Shown: positions 1-5,669 of the stretch, piece by piece
How the letters are laid out: every line of letters begins with the position of its first letter
How positions within the stretch are numbered: the stretch's first letter is position 1
NCBI GenBank assembly: GCA_039808025.1
Contig: JBDHSK010000031.1
Span: 1 to 6,908 of the forward strand
Reading direction: 5' to 3'
DNA: 6,908 nucleotides
Source: Sandaracinobacteroides sp039808025
GTDB lineage: Bacteria > Pseudomonadota > Alphaproteobacteria > Sphingomonadales > Sphingomonadaceae
Notes under the pieces: model-generated
What the model saw: only the letters and a program-made list of their open reading frames with translations
Told to the model about the DNA's origin: nothing
Database searches by the model: none
Translations under genes and position numbers: made by a program

Positions 1-2678
1 GTGCGGAGAATCTTGTCCAGGTAGTTGGGTTCGTACCACAGGCGCGGGAAGACCTTCTCACGCGCGTCGAGGTTGTCCGCGGCGATGAGGCCGTAGAAGC
101 TCGACAGCGGTTCGGTGCCGCTGCGGAACTCAGCCAGGTAGGCCGGGTTCAGCGTCAGGCTGTCCTTGGGCGGCGCCTGGAAGCCGCGCGGGTCGAAGAT
201 GCTCAGGTAATCGGTGTAGGGCAGCACTTCGACCGGATAGGTCACGACGGTGCTAGCGGCGACGGTCGTCGTGATGAACGACCGCGTCGGGTCGCCGGGG
301 CCTTCGCTGTCGCGCCCGTAGAGGCGGATACCATTGGCGTCCTTGTAAATCTTGTTCTCACCGGCGGGTTGACCGTCCGGGTCGAACCAGAACTTAGCGC
401 GGTCGCCGATGCGGTCGGCCGGGGCCGGGTTGTCGTATGTCCAGCGGCGGTACTCACCCTCGGGGGCGATGAAGCTGCTGGTGAGCAGGTACAGGTCCGG
501 GTTCACGGTCCGCTGGTTGGCGGGCAGCGGCGGCGTCGTCTCCGGGATGTTGGGCAGGATGTACGCCGTGAACTCGTCGGGCAGCGTCCAGAAGTGCTGG
601 GTGTACCAGAACTCGGTATCGCCTGTCGCCGCGCCTGGCACGACGGCCTGCGCGTAGCGTTCGGACAGCTCACCCAGGAACTGCGGCTCGCGGTCCTCCT
701 GGACATAGAAGAACGAGTTGGCCGCCGGGTCGCTGTACGGGCCGACCGTCACGCCCGGATAGGAGCCGGTGTACGGGGCAGAGGGCGTGGTCGCGCCGGT
801 CGCCGAGCGAACTTCCGCATCCTGCAGGATGGGCGAGACCGGGCCGACCAGCGGCCCTAGGTAGGGTACCTGGCTCTCCAGGGTTGAGAACTGGGTGATG
901 GGCTGCACGTCCGCCAGGATGTAGTGCTCGTAGTTGAAGGGCGGCAGCGAGGGCAGACGCTCACCGGGCAGGTAGCACTGCAAGGTAACCGAGTGCTGGA
1001 AGATGAAGATGTCCGGCCCCTTGCAGACTGGCTCGCGGATGGTGATGGAGGTGAACTCCGTCGTATCTGCGGGCACCGGGAAGGTCGGGGGCGCGGGCAC
1101 GTAGCCGCAGCCGTTCTGCGTGTTCGAGCGGATGGGGAGAGAACTGCCGCGCGTTGAAATGGCGACGGTGTTATACTCGCGGCCATCCACATAGACCCGC
1201 TTCAGCCACCACGGCTCAGTGCTGGTGTCGTTGGCGTCGAAGGCCGCCGCCTCCATGGGGGCGTGCGTAGCGCCCAGGGCGCGGCCCACGATGACCTGCG
1301 CGCTGTTGTCGGGGGCGTCCGACGACTCGAGGTACAGGAACCAGGGGCCATTGGGATAGGCGCACAGGTTCCCGCCCGCGTTTGCCGCGCCGCTGCCCGC
1401 GCCACGAATCACCTGCGGCGCGCCGTTCACGTTGGCGAGCAAGGCATCGCCCTGGCCCAGCGTCACCGTCCCCAGGAAGCGCGGGGCAAAGCTGCCCGTC
1501 CAGTAGATATCGAACTGGGCGCCGTTGGGGTTGGTGGTGTTGTTGCGCAGCACCGCCACATGGTCCAGGAACTGAATCGCATTGCGGTTCGGCGTGTTGG
1601 GATCGTTGTCCAGCGTCTTGGGGTCGAGACGCAGCACAAGCAACTCATCCCCCGACAGCGGCGTGCCGTCGCGGTCGAGGGGGTCGAGCGCGCCGTTGCC
1701 GTTGAAGTCGAGGGCCATGTTGGCGTTGAGCGTGTTGAACAGCGACTGCTCGCTCTCGATGAAGGTGATGTCGGGCGCGCCGTCAAAGTCGGCGTCGAGG
1801 GACGTCAGACCAAAGGCGCGCTGGGAACCGGGCAGCGAGGCCGGGTTCGACGGGAAGTTGCCATTAGCGTCCAGGAGTTCGCTGGCGCGCTGGCCGATGG
1901 GGAAGACAAAGGTCCCCCCGCCCGGGCGCGCGAAGATGGGCAGCGGGCCAGGCCGACCGTCGGTGCGGAGCGGCTCGTTCCCAATCAGGCCGTAGGTGTA
2001 CTCCTGCATAATCGCCGGATAGTGGATGTCGGCCGGCGACAGGTCGCCCGACGCATCCTGGTCCTTGTCGAGGTGGTCCGGCTCATACCAGTGCCGCCGC
2101 CAGACCTTCTCAGCGATGTTGATACCGCTTCCCGTCGCAAAGAGGCGGCGGTAGAGGCCGGCGCGCTGGTTCTCGTCGAGGGTGTAGACCTCGGACATGA
2201 TGGCCGGGTTCCACGTGATGCTGTCGTGGCGCGGGGCCTGGGGATGCTGAGGGTCGAAGGGACCCGCCACATCGGTATAGGGCTTGTCTTCCACGTAGCC
2301 AGGCGCGACCGGGGGCGCGGCCTGGTCAATCACCTCTTGCTTTTCCTCTAGCTCCCGGTTGTCCTTGCGACCGGGGAGTGGGGCGGACGGGCTGACGAGG
2401 GTGCGCGTGATGATGGTGTAATCACCCGCGCCCTGGTAGAGATAGCCATAGGTGCGTAGCGAGAGACCCGAACTGACAGGGCCAGACGTGGCGTAGGCGG
2501 GTGTCGCGGTAGGGGTTCCCGTCAACTGCGGCGCGAGCGCCGGCGCGCCCTGGGCACTGGAGAGGGCGACGAACCCAGCCAGCGCCAGCGCTGCCATCAG
2601 GCTGAGCGCCACCAACGGGATAACCAAACGACCCCTGGGACGACGTCCGGGTGCGCCTGGCTTAGACTGCAACTGCAT
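1..2678 (-). CDS. Large secreted protein with internal duplication (5' part only, runs off window)
   Basis: I do not recognise the family. The frame is open for 892 codons from the ATG at 2678 to the window edge with no stop, so the C-terminus is missing. An Arg-rich start (residues 12-17) and a hydrophobic stretch (about 18-39) form a signal peptide, with likely cleavage after Ser-Ser-Ala42. A Thr/Pro linker containing TPTATP follows (about 53-62). The mature part is rich in Asn, Pro, Asp and Tyr, as in surface proteins. Residues 72-206 recur at about 784-889: YG...G.GD.T..IT (77-91 and 787-803), PYTD-N4-FDP-N3-QAP..DS.T.NPA (133-159 and 820-846), and EKV..R.WYEP..LDK (190-205 and 874-889). 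This suggests tandem modules of about 700 residues. Acidic loops resembling calcium sites lie at 206-217, 295-303 and 324-335. The start is supported by an ideal ribosome binding site. An S-layer, adhesin or other cell-surface role is possible but unproven. Confidence 0.85.
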   Translation of the reverse strand, partial: MQLQSKPGAPGRRPRGRLVIPLVALSLMAALALAGFVALSSAQGAPALAPQLTGTPTATPAYATSGPVSSGLSLRTYGYLYQGAGDYTIITRTLVSPSAPLPGRKDNRELEEKQEVIDQAAPPVAPGYVEDKPYTDVAGPFDPQHPQAPRHDSITWNPAIMSEVYTLDENQRAGLYRRLFATGSGINIAEKVWRRHWYEPDHLDKDQDASGDLSPADIHYPAIMQEYTYGLIGNEPLRTDGRPGPLPIFARPGGGTFVFPIGQRASELLDANGNFPSNPASLPGSQRAFGLTSLDADFDGAPDITFIESEQSLFNTLNANMALDFNGNGALDPLDRDGTPLSGDELLVLRLDPKTLDNDPNTPNRNAIQFLDHVAVLRNNTTNPNGAQFDIYWTGSFAPRFLGTVTLGQGDALLANVNGAPQVIRGAGSGAANAGGNLCAYPNGPWFLYLESSDAPDNSAQVIVGRALGATHAPMEAAAFDANDTSTEPWWLKRVYVDGREYNTVAISTRGSSLPIRSNTQNGCGYVPAPPTFPVPADTTEFTSITIREPVCKGPDIFIFQHSVTLQCYLPGERLPSLPPFNYEHYILADVQPITQFSTLESQVPYLGPLVGPVSPILQDAEVRSATGATTPSAPYTGSYPGVTVGPYSDPAANSFFYVQEDREPQFLGELSERYAQAVVPGAATGDTEFWYTQHFWTLPDEFTAYILPNIPETTPPLPANQRTVNPDLYLLTSSFIAPEGEYRRWTYDNPAPADRIGDRAKFWFDPDGQPAGENKIYKDANGIRLYGRDSEGPGDPTRSFITTTVAASTVVTYPVEVLPYTDYLSIFDPRGFQAPPKDSLTLNPAYLAEFRSGTEPLSSFYGLIAADNLDAREKVFPRLWYEPNYLDKILR
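12..221 (-). repeat. Internal protein repeat, copy B
   Basis: This encodes residues 820-889 of the large secreted protein and is the partner of copy A. After LDK the two copies diverge: copy A continues into an acidic EF-hand-like loop (DKDQDASGD), while copy B reads DKILR before the window ends. The rest of the second module lies outside the window. Confidence 0.8.
2061..2282 (-). repeat. Internal protein repeat, copy A
   Basis: This encodes residues 133-206 of the large secreted protein. In its first 27 residues (PYTD to NPA), 16 match copy B at positions 12-221 with identical spacing. In the 17-residue block AEKV...LDK, 11 match. The middle differs in length by a few residues. The similarity is at protein level and the DNA has diverged, so the duplication is old. 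Confidence 0.8.
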
Positions 2679-2685
2679 ACGTAGT

Positions 2686-2694
2686 ACCTCCTTA
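2686..2694 (-). promoter_or_regulatory. Strong Shine-Dalgarno sequence of the large secreted protein
   Basis: The minus strand reads TAAGGAGGT, followed by 7 nt and the ATG at 2678. This is a near-perfect anti-16S match at ideal spacing. It fixes the start codon and suggests efficient translation. Confidence 0.85.
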
Positions 2695-2777
2695 GCTTTG
2701 TAGCACTGGCGGCCGATCCTGGCCATTACACTCGGCGCCGTTCCATGGGGGGACAACTGGCAGCCTCAGCCAGGGGC

Positions 2778-2794
2778 CAACACGTGACGTGTTG
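2778..2794. promoter_or_regulatory. Perfect 17-bp palindrome, candidate operator or leader hairpin
   Basis: CAACACGT-G-ACGTGTTG: two perfect 8-bp arms around a single centre base, 100 bp upstream of the start of the large secreted protein. The one-base centre makes it a poor RNA hairpin but a good binding site for a dimeric DNA-binding protein. No second copy was seen in the window. The binding protein is unknown. Confidence 0.45.
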
Positions 2795-3145
2795 CAGATG
2801 TTGAGTTGTGGATCCTTTCGTCGGAACACAAGGACGATGGGACTGGCACGGACGAGGGGCCAGTCATGCGCGGCATTGTTCAATTCACGGACAGCTACAC
2901 GTCGTCGCCGACAGCCTAGTACGGGCCACAAGTGACAGGGAGCAGGACGTACTCCAGCGAGGTGCACCGGTTCGCTAGACCCTATCCTGCCTCTTTCTTG
3001 CCGGTCACCGTATATAACGGGGAAAGCTGGTTCTGTATTACGTTAGGATTGACGATTCTTGGGGAACTCAGGAACGAGGGATAAAGAAAATTCACGTAAC
3101 ATTTGCACATAGGCAAGCGGAGAGGGGGTGGTACGGGAGAAAGTT

Positions 3146-3180
3146 TAGACCCTAAAGGTTTCCGAAACCTTTAGGGTCTA
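3146..3180 (-). terminator. Hairpin downstream of the 146-aa gene, probable terminator
   Basis: A perfect 16-bp inverted repeat (TAGACCCTAAAGGTTT and its complement) with a 3-nt loop starts 7 nt after the stop codon of the 146-aa gene. The minus strand continues AACTTTCTCCC, which is pyrimidine-rich but not a clear U-tract. It may instead act in both directions, or protect the mRNA 3' end. Confidence 0.65.
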
Positions 3181-3187
3181 CATGATG

Positions 3188-3628
3188 TTAGGCATCCTCG
3201 CGGTTGGGGTTGTCCAGGCGGAAGAAGTTGCTGTCGGACCCGTCAGCCTTGTGTTCCTGGTAGACAAACACGAGTTCGCGCTCATCGAACGACGCGAACC
3301 AGTCATCCCAGCTTATCTCCTGCAAGCGCCCGCCGCTATCGCCCTCTTGGAACATGAAACGGAGGACGCCGGGCCGGCCGTTGTGCTCTGTCTCCGGGAC
3401 GGTCGCCGGCTGGCCGCCGCGCTGCTCGGCCCAGTTCTGAATGACTTCATGTTCGCGCGTGGCGAGGGACTGCCCGGGGCGGTCCTCGTGCTCATCCAGG
3501 GTGTGAATCCACTTGGCATACTTGGTCGTGGTCTTGGAGAGCTGGCCTTCGTGCTCTTTGATGAAGCGAGCATCCTCTTTGGTCACGTTTTTCGCGCCCA
3601 CTTCGGGCGCCGCCTGCTGTTTCGCCAT
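3188..3628 (-). CDS. Conserved protein of unknown function, 146 aa, with ISWDxW/LVFVYQ domain
   Basis: A soluble, strongly charged protein with no signal peptide or membrane segment. Its N-terminal part (about 12-77) is hydrophilic and helical-looking, with KTTTKYAKWIH at 32-42 and DEHEDRPGQ at 45-53. The C-terminal part carries GRPGVLRF (84-91), EISWDDWFASFDE (104-116), LVFVYQEH (119-126) and NFFRLDNP (134-141). From memory, an 'ISWDEFF...LAFLYQ' domain of this type occurs in many short hypothetical proteins, some of them annotated as glucan branching enzymes because of a shared tail. Nothing here indicates such catalysis. The ATG at 3628 is preceded by GAGGTG on the minus strand at suitable spacing. 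The gene is flanked by hairpins on both sides, so it is probably monocistronic. The biochemical function is unknown. Confidence 0.85.
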   Translation of the reverse strand: MAKQQAAPEVGAKNVTKEDARFIKEHEGQLSKTTTKYAKWIHTLDEHEDRPGQSLATREHEVIQNWAEQRGGQPATVPETEHNGRPGVLRFMFQEGDSGGRLQEISWDDWFASFDERELVFVYQEHKADGSDSNFFRLDNPNREDA

Positions 3629-3723
3629 GTCTGCACCTCACTGGTCGTCCTAGAGTCTATGCGTCTGATAAGCACGGTTGGCACAGCAATAAGTGTACCC
3701 AGCCCTACACAGCCGCAAACGAG

Positions 3724-3751
3724 CGCGGGGATGAGAAGACTCATCCCCGCG
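3724..3751 (-). terminator. Hairpin downstream of the small membrane protein gene, probable terminator
   Basis: Perfect 12-bp arms (CGCGGGGATGAG and its complement) enclose a 4-nt loop, 41 nt past the stop codon of the 96-aa gene. The minus strand continues with CTCGTTTGCGG, so the U-tract is weak. The position between two same-strand genes supports a terminator. Confidence 0.6.
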
Positions 3752-3792
3752 TCGGCTTCCTCGGTCTACGATGCTAAACTATCACCACTATG

Positions 3793-4083
3793 TCACGGAC
3801 CCTTGGGTGGAGCGGGCTGCTGAGCCGGCGCCTGCTGAGCCGGCGCCTGCTGCTGAGGCGCGGCGGGCGCGTTTTGGTTGCTGGACGGCGCCTGCTGCGC
3901 GGGCGGGTTGATGTTGACGTCGATACCCGGGCGACCGAGCGCGCCGCGGCCGGGGCCAGCCATCAGATACCAGCCGACGACCAGGACGATCAGCAGAACA
4001 ATCAGCACCGTCACCATGTTGATGCCAGCCGCCGTCGAGCGGTCGTTGCTCGGCTGGGGATTGTTGATATTCACATCCGTCAT
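3793..4083 (-). CDS. Small single-pass membrane protein with Pro/Gln/Ala-rich tail, 96 aa
   Basis: A short polar N-terminus (1-22) is followed by one very hydrophobic membrane helix (about 23-42, MVTVLIVLLIVLVVGWYLMA), a Gly/Arg linker (43-53) and a low-complexity tail (about 61-96) made of AQQAP-type units. The motif DVNIN(N/P)P occurs on both sides of the membrane helix, at residues 3-9 (DVNINNP) and 55-61 (DVNINPP). Similar small proteins with a 'STAAGIN' stretch before the helix are, from memory, widespread but uncharacterised. The positive residues (Arg46, Arg51) follow the helix, so the topology is not clear from charge. I chose the ATG at 4083 because AAGGAGG lies 7 nt upstream; an in-frame start at 4164 has no such support. 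The tail could span or bind the cell wall, but that is inference. Confidence 0.8.
   Translation of the reverse strand: MTDVNINNPQPSNDRSTAAGINMVTVLIVLLIVLVVGWYLMAGPGRGALGRPGIDVNINPPAQQAPSSNQNAPAAPQQQAPAQQAPAQQPAPPKGP
3817..3846 (-). repeat. 15-bp tandem repeat coding for APAQQ units
   Basis: Two perfect head-to-tail copies of CTGCTGAGCCGGCGC (plus strand) are followed by a degenerate third at 3847-3861. The period is a multiple of three, so copy-number change would lengthen or shorten the Pro/Gln/Ala tail of the small membrane protein without a frameshift. Confidence 0.8.
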
Positions 4084-4090
4084 ATCATCT

Positions 4091-4097
4091 CCTCCTT
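4091..4097 (-). promoter_or_regulatory. Shine-Dalgarno sequence of the small membrane protein
   Basis: The minus strand reads AAGGAGG, then AGATGAT (7 nt), then the ATG at 4083. This decides the start in favour of the 96-aa form over the longer 123-codon reading. Confidence 0.8.
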
Positions 4098-4136
4098 GTT
4101 CACATGACCTAACAACAACGAGAGACAGAATACCTC

Positions 4137-4153
4137 TGGACAACTCGTGTCCA
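4137..4153. promoter_or_regulatory. Inverted repeat TGGACA-N5-TGTCCA, candidate operator
   Basis: Perfect 6-bp arms separated by five bases, about 54 bp upstream of the small membrane protein start. On the minus strand a weak promoter-like pair lies just upstream (TTGTCT, 16 bp, TATGCA), which would put the repeat near the transcription start. The arms could bind a dimeric regulator. The promoter match itself is weak. Confidence 0.35.
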
Positions 4154-4189
4154 CATCTATGCATACAGCAAAACGTGTGCCAGACAACA

Positions 4190-4223
4190 AACCCCCTGGA
4201 GGTAGAGCTACCTTCAGGGGGTT
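4190..4223 (-). terminator. Hairpin downstream of the SQR-like gene, probable terminator
   Basis: Arms of 16 nt (AACCCCCTGGAGGTAG and CTACCTTCAGGGGGTT) pair with one internal mismatch and a tight loop, 20 nt past the SQR-like stop codon. On the minus strand the stem is followed by TGTTGTCTGG, a modest U-rich tail. The mismatch is a G-U wobble if read from the plus strand and A-C from the minus strand. Confidence 0.7.
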
Positions 4224-4243
4224 AGCGCAGCGGGAGGTTATTT

Positions 4244-5449
4244 CTAGGGTAGGAAGGACCAGCCGTTGCGGTACTTGAGCATGAGCGTCTTTTCGACCAG
4301 CACCTTGTTGAAGTCACCCAGGACATTGGGCAGCATCATGGCGAACTTGCGCGGCGGGAACAGGTCGTCGGTCAGGATGAGGACTTCCTTGTTGGCGGCG
4401 TCCATGACACACACGCCGGGAATCTTGCCGAACGGGCGGCAGGCCAGGTCGGAGTGGCCCTCCATCAGGTGTTTGATGTTCTCCACCGCCGTCTTCGCCA
4501 TCTCGTCCGTCGGGAAGCCGGTCTTCGGCACGCCGAAGGGGACACGCCCGCTAAACGGGTTGGCGACCTTGACGGCCAGGCCGGCGGCGAAGATGTTGGG
4601 ATAGTTCACGTGCTGGTAGCCGTCGTTGGTGGGGATGAAGCCTTTCTCGTCGCCCAGGCCGGGCGAGTTGCGCACCATCCCTGTCCCGCGGAAGGGCGGG
4701 ACGAGCATCTTCCACTTGGCCGGCAAGACCTCGCCCGTGTCCAGGACGACCTCGTTCTCGCGCACCTCGACAATCGCCGCGTTGTCGCGGTAGTCAATGC
4801 CCTGCATCTTGAGGAAGGCTTTGACCATCAGTTCGCCGCCCTTGATGCCGCCGATGCCGAAGTGGCCGAGCATCGGTTCGGGCGTGACCCACACAATGGG
4901 CGTCTTGGCGCGGATTTTGGCCTTGCGCGCGTAGTAGTCAAAGTTGAACAGGTACTCGTAACCCGCGCCCATGCAGCTTGCGCCCGGCACCGCGCCGATG
5001 ACGGCCGGGCCTGGGTCCTTGACGAATTCCTGGAAGGCCGCGTAGGTGTTGACTGCGTCGGGGGGGGTGAAAATCGAGTGGGAGTATGCCTTGGGGCCGA
5101 GGCCGGGCACGGCATCCCAGGCCAGTTCCGCGCCTGTGGCGACGATGAGGTAGTCGTACCGGTAGGTCGGGCCGGCCTTCGTGACAACCTGGTTCGCTTC
5201 GGGTTCGACCTTCACTACTTCGTCCAGGATAAACTCGGCCCCAGCGCGCTTGAGAGCCTCTTCAGCCGAGAAGGTGATGTCGGACAACTGGCGGCGGCCA
5301 AACGGCACCCAGATGAGCGAGGGGATGTAAACGAAGTCCTTTTGCTTGGAGATGACGACGACGCGGGCCTGGTCCTTGAGTTTGCGCTTGAGTTCCATCG
5401 CGCTGGTCAGACCGCCAAAATTTCCGCCGATGACGAGAATCGTTTGCAT
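4244..5449 (-). CDS. Sulfide:quinone oxidoreductase-family FAD flavoprotein, 401 aa
   Basis: Enzymes of this family oxidise sulfide and pass the electrons through FAD to membrane quinone. The N-terminal FAD-binding fold starts at residue 3 with ILVIGGNFGGL (4-14), and the second dinucleotide-fold motif is IVATG (112-116). SQR traits are GAVPGASCMGAGYE (152-165) with Cys159, VTPEPMLGHFGIGG (198-211), the PFGVPKTGFPTDEMA stretch (304-318), and PGVCVMD (344-350) with Cys347. The C-terminal tail (about 361-401) is rich in Lys/Arg and hydrophobic residues, fitting monotopic membrane attachment. Cys159 and Cys347 match the two redox cysteines, but the third, upstream cysteine of bacterial SQRs is replaced by Phe127. 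The residue after AAG (Leu301) is not the Asp typical of NDH-2/GR-type flavoproteins. The ATG at 5449 follows AGGAG; an in-frame GTG at 5464 would overlap that site. The substrate is likely sulfide, but a related persulfide or quinone reductase role is possible. Confidence 0.88.
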   Translation of the reverse strand: MQTILVIGGNFGGLTSAMELKRKLKDQARVVVISKQKDFVYIPSLIWVPFGRRQLSDITFSAEEALKRAGAEFILDEVVKVEPEANQVVTKAGPTYRYDYLIVATGAELAWDAVPGLGPKAYSHSIFTPPDAVNTYAAFQEFVKDPGPAVIGAVPGASCMGAGYEYLFNFDYYARKAKIRAKTPIVWVTPEPMLGHFGIGGIKGGELMVKAFLKMQGIDYRDNAAIVEVRENEVVLDTGEVLPAKWKMLVPPFRGTGMVRNSPGLGDEKGFIPTNDGYQHVNYPNIFAAGLAVKVANPFSGRVPFGVPKTGFPTDEMAKTAVENIKHLMEGHSDLACRPFGKIPGVCVMDAANKEVLILTDDLFPPRKFAMMLPNVLGDFNKVLVEKTLMLKYRNGWSFLP

Positions 5450-5455
5450 GGTGCG

Positions 5456-5460
5456 CTCCT
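5456..5460 (-). promoter_or_regulatory. Shine-Dalgarno sequence of the SQR-like gene
   Basis: The minus strand reads AGGAG, then CGCACC (6 nt), then the ATG at 5449. The FAD motif also starts three residues after this Met, as in relatives, so this start is preferred over the GTG at 5464. Confidence 0.75.
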
Positions 5461-5490
5461 GCACGGATTGTGGACTTGAATTAAGTAAAG

Positions 5491-5511
5491 AGGCGTGAGC
5501 CGAGCACGCCT
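5491..5511. promoter_or_regulatory. Inverted repeat AGGCGTG-N7-CACGCCT, candidate operator or leader hairpin
   Basis: Perfect 7-bp arms with a 7-nt spacer, 42-62 bp upstream of the SQR-like start in the divergent intergenic region. It could be a regulator site for the SQR-like gene or a hairpin in its 5' leader. The AT-rich bases on its gene-proximal side (5478-5490) may form part of the promoter. Confidence 0.4.
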
Positions 5512-5555
5512 GAATTCGGGTTTCTACTTATTTGGATGCTGGCGGCGACCAAAGG

Positions 5556-5584
5556 GTTACAGAGGAGACAAGGGGAGGTAAAAT
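5556..5584 (+). promoter_or_regulatory. Candidate sigma-70-type promoter for the GSDH lipoprotein
   Basis: GTTACA (5556-5561), 17 bp, then TAAAAT (5579-5584). Compared with TTGACA/TATAAT this is 4 of 6 and 5 of 6 matches at ideal spacing. Transcription would start near 5591 and give a leader of about 95 nt. Confidence 0.5.
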
Positions 5585-5620
5585 AGTGCGCCTGGGCTGA
5601 CAAGAGGCGAAACTTTTACC
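5577..5620. repeat. Nested inverted repeat overlapping the -10 box
   Basis: Outer arms GGTAAAA (5577-5583) and TTTTACC (5614-5620) enclose inner arms CGCCT (5589-5593) and AGGCG (5605-5609). The left outer arm covers the candidate -10 box of the GSDH gene, so the repeat could be an operator or an early-leader structure. Confidence 0.4.
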
Positions 5621-5653
5621 CGCCTTAGCTGTGTTAGTCTGTGGTGACCTTGA

Positions 5654-5669
5654 CCCTGCCCTGGCAGGG
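5654..5669 (+). repeat. Small hairpin just before the ribosome binding site
   Basis: CCCTGCC (5654-5660) and GGCAGGG (5663-5669) can form a compact GC stem with a tight loop. It ends 7 nt before the GGAGGT ribosome binding site at 5677-5682. It could modulate ribosome access to the GSDH start codon. Confidence 0.4.

Larger units (their letters stand above)
2679..3145. other. Long non-coding region upstream of the large secreted protein
   Basis: About 470 bp with no convincing gene on either strand. Reading toward the large gene (minus strand), it holds a TATATA box-like stretch at 3010-3017 without a good -35, a stem-loop with 7-bp arms (GACTGGC 2841-2847, GCCAGTC 2859-2865), the perfect palindrome at 2778-2794, a small stem-loop (CTGGC 2757-2761, GCCAG 2769-2773), and the Shine-Dalgarno sequence. 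It probably holds the promoter and a structured leader of the large gene. I recognise no known riboswitch class. Confidence 0.6.

Noticed and set aside
1263..2351. Plus-strand open frame of 362 codons
   Set aside because: It is antisense to the large secreted protein. Its translation is rich in Arg, Val and Gly with no recognisable domain or ribosome binding site. The minus-strand frame has a signal peptide, internal repeats and an ideal ribosome binding site.
2692..2967. Minus-strand open frame of 91 codons upstream of the large gene
   Set aside because: Its end overlaps the Shine-Dalgarno sequence of the large gene. The protein is low-complexity with many Arg, Pro and Cys and no domain, and the palindrome and stem-loops lie inside it.
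3182..3823. Plus-strand open frame of 213 codons
   Set aside because: It runs antisense through the 146-aa gene, its promoter region and a terminator hairpin. The opposite strand is convincingly coding.
4084..4164. N-terminal extension of the small membrane protein to a start at 4164
   Set aside because: No ribosome binding site precedes it, the extension covers the candidate operator, and the ATG at 4083 has an ideal Shine-Dalgarno sequence.
4454..5479. Plus-strand open frame of 341 codons
   Set aside because: It is the antisense shadow of the SQR-like gene, which has clear family motifs. Long antisense frames are expected in GC-rich genes.
5586..5600. Four-codon GTG mini-ORF after GGAGGT, a possible leader peptide
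   Set aside because: The start lies before the expected transcription start near 5591, so it would probably not be in the mRNA.
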